A DNA stretch of 26,330 nt from a bacterium UBP8_UBA817 (GTDB lineage Bacteria > Margulisbacteria > Marinamargulisbacteria > UBA817), in NCBI GenBank assembly GCA_002296285.1, contig DBHX01000022.1, forward strand, positions 13,835 through 40,164, written 5' to 3'. Position numbers and translations under genes: made by a program. The notes under the pieces are model-generated. The model did not search any database and was not told where the DNA came from. It was given only the letters and a program-made list of their open reading frames with translations. Positions 20,831-26,330 of this stretch are shown in pieces (position 1 is the first letter of the stretch; every line of letters starts with the position of its first letter).

Positions 20831-23071
20831 ATACCATTTAATTAACAGTGCCAAGACATCATCAATGGTATCCAGAGGAATGAGTGTCGTTGTGTACTTA
20901 TTCGATGGGGGAATGCTGGTCTCCATGCTCGAGACCACCAAAGATTGAATGCCCAAATGCGATCCAGCCAATAATTTTTGAGATACGCCGCCAACAGGTA
21001 GAATTTTTCCTGATAGGGATAATTGCCCAGAAAAAGTCAGTGTTCCAGGCAATGGAATATGCAGCAATGTCGAAATAATGGATACAAAAACACCCAAATC
21101 CCAACCCGTCCCTGATTTGTATAGATTGGTATTTTGAAAGTGGATATGAAAGTGGTAATCAAACAGTAAATTGGAATCAATCGAGTAGTCTTTAAAACGT
21201 GTTTTAAGTAACCCAAACACAATGCGGATGGATTCTTGCAACTGGGGATCAATATTTCCAGTGGCCGTAAACCCGGGATCCCCTTGATAAATCTGCGTTT
21301 CAATAGGGCAACAATGCCCAACCATTGATTTCAACATTAACCCTACGCTTCGGCCAACTCGAGGTTCAATCGAGAAGTGTGGTTTTGGTTGCCCTTCACC
21401 AAGCAATTCCTCAATTAATGGTTGGGTCCATTTTTTTGGCAGGGTCTGCTCATCAACCAATCTTAGCGCCACTTTTCGACATAGTTTATCGATGACTTGG
21501 CGTAATTCTCGAAGCCCGACATCAGATGTATAAAGATTTACAATTTCTTTCCATTGGGGAGTGCTTAAAGTCATTTGTTCGATAGGTAAGCATAATTCTT
21601 TGCACGTTTTTGGCAATAAATATTCTTTGGCCACCGACACTTTTTCAGATACCGTGTACCCAGGAATTAGAATCACTTCCATGCGGTTGAGCAAAGGTTC
21701 AGGGATGGCGGATAGGTCATTGGCCGTGCATATGAACATGCACTGAGATAAATCCACCGGGCATTGAATATAATGGTCCACAAATGATTTATTTTGTTCA
21801 ATATCTAAAATCTCAAGTAATGCAGCCGAGGGGTCCCCTTTAAAGCCTCCGGCTAATTTATCCACTTCATCCAAGCATATCACTGGATTCATGGCCTGGG
21901 CTTTGATTAAACCCGAAATAAGTTTCCCTGGCATGGACCCAATATAAGTTCGTCGATGACCTCGAAGTTCGGCTTCATCTCGAACACCAGCCAGTGAAAT
22001 ATGGACAAATGGCCGCCGAAGCGCCGATGCAACGGATTGAACAATGGATGTTTTGCCTACCCCTGGCGGGCCACCCAAACATAAAATGGTGCCAATTCTT
22101 TTTTTGGCAATTTTTCGTATGGCCAAATGTTCCAGAATTCGTATTTTAACGGAATCAAGACCAAAATGAAACTCATCGAGCTCTTTTCGAACCTGCTGAA
22201 TATCAATTTTGGCCGATTTTCGTTTTTTCCAGGGAATCGAAAAAATGGTATCTAAATACCCTTTTAGAACAGCAAATTCGGTTGAATCGTCCGGGTATTG
22301 GTCCAGTCGTTGGATATCAAACAAAAGTTGTTCCTTATGATCTGGATGAAACCCAAGATGGGGGACTTTGTCTCGGTATTCATCCACAATATCGGTTCGA
22401 ATGGTTGCATTCAGTTCCGTTTGAATGGCTCGTAATTTGGCTTTTAACATCATTTCTTTTCGTTCAGTGTCTACATTTTGTTGGATAACACCATCCAGTT
22501 GTTGATTGATTTCAGCATCGATCAATAACTTATTGAGGGATGTTTTTACTTGTTCTAAACGGTGATAAATATCAATGGATTCAATAATCGCCACTTTTTC
22601 ATCGTATTTCATGGGAAGATACGACGAAATAAAGTCAGCCAATTCATTGGGTTGGTCGGGATGAATAACACTTAATAGGGTATCCATTGACATGTCATCC
22701 GTTTCAAACATGGCATGGTGTTCCTTAAATAAATCATAAACAGTATTCGATAAGTCCAATAGATCGCGGGTTTTATTATAATTCATGTCGCATAAAGAAT
22801 AGGTCACTTCATCCTTTGCGCGATGATGAATATTCACTCGTTGCATGCCTTCCAGAACAAGAAACCGGCCATCGTGCTGGTGTTGTTCATCGATCAATTC
22901 ACATAAGACACCCGTTGTGGATAATGTTTGTTTCTTCGAAAAAAGAGCAACCAAATGACGGTTAACAAGTTCAAGTTCAAATGGCACTTTAATGCGTTGG
23001 ATGGTTTGTGGAAAAACCACCACATCCGTTAAAGAAATCGCAACTTCTATTAATTGGTTTTTTCCATTCAT
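20825..23071 (-). CDS. lon: Lon-family AAA+ protein with altered proteolytic site
   Basis: LonA-like protein of 748 residues. It has an N-terminal substrate-binding domain (about 8-195, SLTDVVVFPQTIQRIKVPFE), a helical linker, an AAA+ module and a C-terminal Lon peptidase-like domain. Walker A is GGPPGVGKT (Lys340), Walker B is ICLDEVDKL (Asp401-Glu402), sensor 1 is CTANDLSAIPEPLLNRME and sensor 2 is VGLRELRQ, so ATP hydrolysis should be intact. The peptidase domain has KSGTGWDLGV (652-661) where LonA has KDGPSAGV. The catalytic Ser aligns with Asp658, while catalytic Lys699 (GGVSQKLL) remains. ATP-driven unfolding without proteolysis is the likely consequence. ATG 23071 lies 3 nt after the clpX stop. 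Confidence 0.88.
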   Translation of the reverse strand: MNGKNQLIEVAISLTDVVVFPQTIQRIKVPFELELVNRHLVALFSKKQTLSTTGVLCELIDEQHQHDGRFLVLEGMQRVNIHHRAKDEVTYSLCDMNYNKTRDLLDLSNTVYDLFKEHHAMFETDDMSMDTLLSVIHPDQPNELADFISSYLPMKYDEKVAIIESIDIYHRLEQVKTSLNKLLIDAEINQQLDGVIQQNVDTERKEMMLKAKLRAIQTELNATIRTDIVDEYRDKVPHLGFHPDHKEQLLFDIQRLDQYPDDSTEFAVLKGYLDTIFSIPWKKRKSAKIDIQQVRKELDEFHFGLDSVKIRILEHLAIRKIAKKRIGTILCLGGPPGVGKTSIVQSVASALRRPFVHISLAGVRDEAELRGHRRTYIGSMPGKLISGLIKAQAMNPVICLDEVDKLAGGFKGDPSAALLEILDIEQNKSFVDHYIQCPVDLSQCMFICTANDLSAIPEPLLNRMEVILIPGYTVSEKVSVAKEYLLPKTCKELCLPIEQMTLSTPQWKEIVNLYTSDVGLRELRQVIDKLCRKVALRLVDEQTLPKKWTQPLIEELLGEGQPKPHFSIEPRVGRSVGLMLKSMVGHCCPIETQIYQGDPGFTATGNIDPQLQESIRIVFGLLKTRFKDYSIDSNLLFDYHFHIHFQNTNLYKSGTGWDLGVFVSIISTLLHIPLPGTLTFSGQLSLSGKILPVGGVSQKLLAGSHLGIQSLVVSSMETSIPPSNKYTTTLIPLDTIDDVLALLIKWYL

Positions 23072-23074
23072 AAA

Positions 23075-24340
23075 TTATTTATCGATAGAGAATTGTAATT
23101 TTTTACGTTCAGAATTTGGTAAATGATGCTTAATATAATCATTCAAATGTTTGGATGAAATGGTGAGTGTTTTTTTGTTCGAGCCAGGATAGCTAAACAT
23201 GTAGCTCATCATTAACTCTTCAACAATGGATCGAAGGGCACGAGCGCCAACCTTGCGAGATTTTGCAATTTTTGCAATGGTTTGAACAGCATCTTTCTCA
23301 AACGAGAGTGCAATGCCATCCATATCCATCAAGGATTGATATTGTTTAACAATGGCATTTTTAGGTTCTGTTAAAATTTGTGCCATATTTTTTTCACTGA
23401 GTGATTGCATGGGTGCAATCACTGAAATTCGACCAATCAATTCGGGAATAATCCCAAATTCAAGAAGATCTTCAGATTCTAAATGATTGAAAATGGTATC
23501 GTTTTCAACATTTTCTTTTTCTTGCTCCTTTGCAAACCCTAGAGGGTTATTGTTCAATCGTTTTTCAATAATTTTTTCAATCCCATGAAACGCTCCCCCA
23601 CAAATAAATAAAATATTCTTGGTATTTAATGTGATGGTTTCTTGGTTGGGGTGTTTTCGACCACCTTTTAGGGGAACATTGACTTCCGCACCTTCTAGAA
23701 TTTTTAATAGCGCCTGTTGCACCCCTTCGCCAGAGACATCGCGTGTAATGGATGCCGATTCAGATTTTCGAGATATTTTATCGATTTCATCCAAATAAAT
23801 GATGCCCATTTGGGCCTTTTCAACATCATTATCGGCCACCTGCAATAACCGAAAGAGCATGCTCTCAACGTCATCCCCAACATACCCAGATTCAGTAAGT
23901 GTTGTTGCATCAGCAATGGTAAATGGGACATTAAGCAAGCGAGCCAATGTTTGTGCAATCAAGGTTTTACCCGTTCCAGTTGGCCCAGCCACTAAAATAT
24001 TGCTCTTTTGGACTTCTACATCCGGGTAATTGACCGATTTTTTAAACAACCGTTTGTAATGATTGTAAACAGCCACTGATACTACTTCTTTGGCTTGATC
24101 TTGTTCAATCACATAATCATCCAATACCGCCTTGATTTCTTTTGGCGATGGCAGTTTGTCAGATATAAGACTTGCATCGGATGCCGTAGGTTCAATGTGT
24201 TTTCGCTCTTCTTGAGCAATCACAGATGTGCAAACTTTGACACATTCATTGCAGATATATATGCCAGGCGGCCCGGCAATTAAGCGGGCCACATCATGTT
24301 GTGATTTATTGCAAAAAGAGCAAGTAATGGTATCGGTCAC
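23075..24340 (-). CDS. clpX: ClpX, ATP-dependent unfoldase of ClpXP (GTG start)
   Basis: Hexameric AAA+ unfoldase of 421 residues that feeds substrates to ClpP. The N-terminal zinc-binding domain has CSFCNKSQ and CNECVKVC. Walker A is GPTGTGKTLIA, the pore loop is SGYVGDD, Walker B is IIYLDEIDKIS, and the ClpP-docking loop is NNPLGFAKE (LGF in place of E. coli IGF). Sensor 2 is RKVGARALRSIVEE. All functional elements look complete. The start is GTG at 24340, overlapping the clpP stop as GTGA, so expression is tightly coupled. The Lon-family gene follows 3 nt after its stop. Confidence 0.98.
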   Translation of the reverse strand: MTDTITCSFCNKSQHDVARLIAGPPGIYICNECVKVCTSVIAQEERKHIEPTASDASLISDKLPSPKEIKAVLDDYVIEQDQAKEVVSVAVYNHYKRLFKKSVNYPDVEVQKSNILVAGPTGTGKTLIAQTLARLLNVPFTIADATTLTESGYVGDDVESMLFRLLQVADNDVEKAQMGIIYLDEIDKISRKSESASITRDVSGEGVQQALLKILEGAEVNVPLKGGRKHPNQETITLNTKNILFICGGAFHGIEKIIEKRLNNNPLGFAKEQEKENVENDTIFNHLESEDLLEFGIIPELIGRISVIAPMQSLSEKNMAQILTEPKNAIVKQYQSLMDMDGIALSFEKDAVQTIAKIAKSRKVGARALRSIVEELMMSYMFSYPGSNKKTLTISSKHLNDYIKHHLPNSERKKLQFSIDK

Positions 24341-24948
24341 TTAACGAGTGCTTTTTCCTTTACGTTCTTTTTTGTGATAATACTATCGATTAAGCCATAT
24401 TTTTTTGCTTGTTCAGTGTCCATAAAGTTATCACGATCGGTATCTTTTTCAATATTGTCATAGGTTTGACCCGTATGGGTAACCAAAATATTATTGATTT
24501 CTTTTTTTATACGTAAGATTTCTTTGGCTTGAATTTCAATGTCAGTCGCTTGACCTTGGGCCCCACCCAATGGTTGGTGAATCATGATTCGAGAATGAGG
24601 GAGTGCAAATCGTTTACCGGCTTGCCCTGCTGCCAATAATAATGCGCCCATTGATGCCGCTTGCCCCAAACAAATGGTGGACACATCGGATTTGATGTAT
24701 TGCATGGTATCGTAAATGGCCAGCCCAGCCGTTACAACCCCACCTGGACTATTAATATACAAATAAATGTCTTTTTCATTGTCCTCAGCCTCTAAAAATA
24801 GCAACTGAGCAATAATTGTGTTGGCCACAGCATCATCCACTTGAGTCGATAGAAAAATAATTCTCTCTTTCAACAATCGTGAATAAATATCATATGATCG
24901 TTCCCCACGACCTGTTTGTTCAATAACCATTGGTATAAGTGTGCTCAT
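24337..24948 (-). CDS. clpP: ClpP, ATP-dependent Clp protease proteolytic subunit
   Basis: Serine peptidase of 203 residues that forms the double-ring chamber of ClpXP. The catalytic triad is visible: Ser in GQAASMGALLL, His in SRIMIHQPLGGAQGQATD, Asp in EKDTDRDNFM. The N-terminus MSTLIPMVIEQTGRGERSYDIYSRLLKERIIFL is standard, and YINSPGGVVTAGLAIYDTMQY is the oxyanion-hole region. An SD (AAGGAAGG) lies about 9 nt before the ATG. It is 26 nt after tig and overlaps clpX by 4 nt. Confidence 0.98.
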   Translation of the reverse strand: MSTLIPMVIEQTGRGERSYDIYSRLLKERIIFLSTQVDDAVANTIIAQLLFLEAEDNEKDIYLYINSPGGVVTAGLAIYDTMQYIKSDVSTICLGQAASMGALLLAAGQAGKRFALPHSRIMIHQPLGGAQGQATDIEIQAKEILRIKKEINNILVTHTGQTYDNIEKDTDRDNFMDTEQAKKYGLIDSIITKKNVKEKALVK

Positions 24949-24974
24949 AATAAAAACCCTTCCTTTTCGTCTTT

Positions 24975-26261
24975 TTATTTTATTTTAGCGGAATCAATGA
25001 TGAAATCCCTAACTTTTTGATCCAAAAGGTTATTTTTTAATATGTCTAAATCATGACTCTTTGAATGTTTAACATCGTCAACGGTCTTAATCGATTCGTG
25101 ATTCCAAGAATCAACTTCTTTTTGAAGTTCATCATCAGAAATGTCCAATTTTTCTTTCTCAATAATTGCTTCAATCAATTTTCGTAACTGAATTCGTTTC
25201 AACGATGTTTCTTTTAAATCTGTTCGAAGATCACCTTCTGTTTTATTCGTGATTTGCATGTATTGTTTTAAATCCATGCCTTGTTGACGAATGGAGTACT
25301 CAAACTGCATGAGTGAAGAATTAATTTCTTGCTCAACCATTGCGTCTGGAATTTCAAGCGGATTTTCTTCCAATAGTGCATCAAAAACAACTTGTTCTTT
25401 TTGCTGTTTATTTTCATTCTCAAAGCGTGAATCCAATTCATTTTGTAATTTAGTTTTCCACTCATCAACGGTTTGGCATTCTTTATCAATTTTTTTGGCC
25501 AACTCATCCGTAAGCTCAGGGAGGATACGCTCACGAACCTCTGAAACTTCCACATCAAAATCAACTGTTTTTCCTTGGACATCAGCCGTTTTAAAATCAT
25601 CGGCATAAGTTACTGAAAATGTTTTTTTATCCCCTTTTTGAAGGCCTTTTAATGCCTCATCAAAGTCATTGCCATAATTGTTAACACCCAAACGAGTGGC
25701 TTGGTTTTCACGGCTCCATAATTCAAATGGTTCTCCATTGATGGTTGCTGTGGCATTAAAGCGCACAATGTCTTCGTCTTTTGCTTCTCGATCGACGGAT
25801 TCATAGGTGGCATGCATGCCAATTAAAATATCCATTTCTTTTTGAAGGGCATCTTTTTCCGCCTTTTTTTCTTCAAAACTAACTTTTAAGCCTTTGTATT
25901 TTTTTAACTTCACTTCAGGTTCAACATCAACCTCGCATCGAAATTTGATGGGGTTGTTTTCTTTGTAGTCGTCAATATCAACATTTTTTGGGTAGTCAAT
26001 CACCTTTAAACTAAGTTCTTCAATGGCTAATTTATAGGTGTCATTGACCACATCATAAATGGCTTCTTGAATAATGACTTCTTTACCAAACTCACGTTCA
26101 AATAGGCGACGAGGTACTTTCCCCTTACGAAATCCAGGAAGGGATGCTTTTTTACTAACTTTCTTAAATGCGCCATCAAATTTTGATTCAAGTTCTTCGT
26201 GACTTGCTTCAACTTCCAAGCTCATTGTATTGCCGTTACGTTTTGATTTTATTACTTTCAT
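24975..26261 (-). CDS. tig: Trigger factor, ribosome-associated chaperone
   Basis: Chaperone of 428 residues (E. coli 432) that docks on L23 at the ribosome exit tunnel. The N-domain has the signature SLPGFRKGKVPRRLFEREFG. The PPIase-like domain follows (EDIVRFNATATINGEPFE, GNDFDEALKGLQKGDKKTF), then the long helical C-domain (EQEINSSLMQFEYSIRQQGMDL). The start is set at 26261 (MKVIKSKR) with SD GGAGGA just upstream; an ATG at 26282 would begin inside the tRNA 3' end. It heads the tig-clpP-clpX-lon order common in bacteria and begins 20 nt after a tRNA-Gly gene on the same strand. Confidence 0.97.
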   Translation of the reverse strand: MKVIKSKRNGNTMSLEVEASHEELESKFDGAFKKVSKKASLPGFRKGKVPRRLFEREFGKEVIIQEAIYDVVNDTYKLAIEELSLKVIDYPKNVDIDDYKENNPIKFRCEVDVEPEVKLKKYKGLKVSFEEKKAEKDALQKEMDILIGMHATYESVDREAKDEDIVRFNATATINGEPFELWSRENQATRLGVNNYGNDFDEALKGLQKGDKKTFSVTYADDFKTADVQGKTVDFDVEVSEVRERILPELTDELAKKIDKECQTVDEWKTKLQNELDSRFENENKQQKEQVVFDALLEENPLEIPDAMVEQEINSSLMQFEYSIRQQGMDLKQYMQITNKTEGDLRTDLKETSLKRIQLRKLIEAIIEKEKLDISDDELQKEVDSWNHESIKTVDDVKHSKSHDLDILKNNLLDQKVRDFIIDSAKIK

Positions 26262-26281
26262 GTTGTCCTCCAGGTGTGACA

Positions 26282-26330
26282 TGGAGCGGGGTACCAGATT
26301 CGAACTGGCGGCCTTCTGCTTGGCAAGCAG
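26282..26330 (-). tRNA. tRNA-Gly (anticodon GCC), 3' part; 5' end outside window
   Basis: Read on the minus strand, the window edge starts in the anticodon stem: CTGC, loop TTGCCAA with anticodon GCC, then GCAG. The T-arm is CCAG-TTCGAAT-CTGG, the acceptor 3' strand is ACCCCGC, the discriminator base is T (as in bacterial tRNA-Gly) and the terminal CCA is encoded (26284-26282). The D-arm and acceptor 5' strand lie beyond base 26330. The tig start codon follows 20 nt downstream, so the tRNA is probably cut out of a joint transcript. Confidence 0.93.

Noticed and set aside
20825..23071. Lon-family gene as a pseudogene or frameshifted lon
   Set aside because: The frame is open over 748 codons, all ATPase motifs and the Lys of the dyad are present, and the change at the Ser site is local.
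24975..26282. Longer trigger factor starting at ATG 26282
   Set aside because: The extra 7 codons would overlap the tRNA CCA end, while ATG 26261 has a GGAGGA SD and gives the family N-terminus.
1..26330. Mobile elements, CRISPR arrays, phage genes or a defence island
   Set aside because: No transposase, integrase, repeat-spacer pattern or defence-type gene was seen. The content is core metabolism, translation and proteostasis.

Overview
The window is AT-rich, densely packed bacterial chromosome. Coding is almost continuous on both strands, neighbouring genes often share 1-30 nt, and there are no insertion sequences, phage genes or CRISPR repeats. Signal peptides, two probable lipoproteins, a periplasmic-type binding protein and a two-TM sensory cyclase suggest a diderm-like bacterium. 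I cannot place the lineage. The genes are mostly core or metabolic, so this is not an obvious mobile island.

Layout. (1) 1-2364, plus strand: end of thrS, then infC (with an ATT start), rpmI, rplT and a DUF151 bifunctional-nuclease gene. (2) 2601-7074: a PLP aminotransferase facing away from a dicarboxylate/amino-acid symporter, whose stop overlaps an acetoacetyl-CoA synthetase gene. (3) 7046-8170: two divergent unknown genes, one possibly a degenerate receiver domain and one secreted. (4) 8216-12652: purC, a YbdG-type MscS channel, a lone receiver-domain response regulator, an M29 aminopeptidase, a 337-nt intergenic region with a possible minus-strand micro-transcript and terminator, and a TrmL-type tRNA methylase. 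(5) 12686-14837: a Thermus-type isocitrate dehydrogenase with C-terminal extension, and a TPR protein. (6) 17342-14863, minus strand: a periplasmic substrate-binding protein coupled to a membrane adenylate cyclase. (7) 17421-20830: queE, a prohibitin/SPFH protein, a lipoate ligase-like protein and two lipoproteins. (8) 26330-20825, minus strand: tRNA-Gly(GCC), tig, clpP, clpX and a Lon-family gene, i.e. a protein-quality-control operon.

Three points stand out. First, the Lon-family protein keeps its AAA+ motifs and the catalytic Lys, but the catalytic Ser position aligns with Asp658, so it looks like an unfoldase with a disabled peptidase beside intact ClpXP. Second, a substrate-binding protein with no ABC permease or ATPase beside it is joined by a TAATG overlap to an adenylate cyclase, a plausible ligand-sensing cAMP module. 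Third, most genes that head a transcription unit have a -10-like hexamer 6-9 nt before the start codon and no Shine-Dalgarno sequence, while most operon-internal genes have one or overlap the gene before. This suggests widespread leaderless transcripts, and the rule was used here to choose several start codons.

All calls come from reading the sequence and from knowledge of the families. No database search was run.
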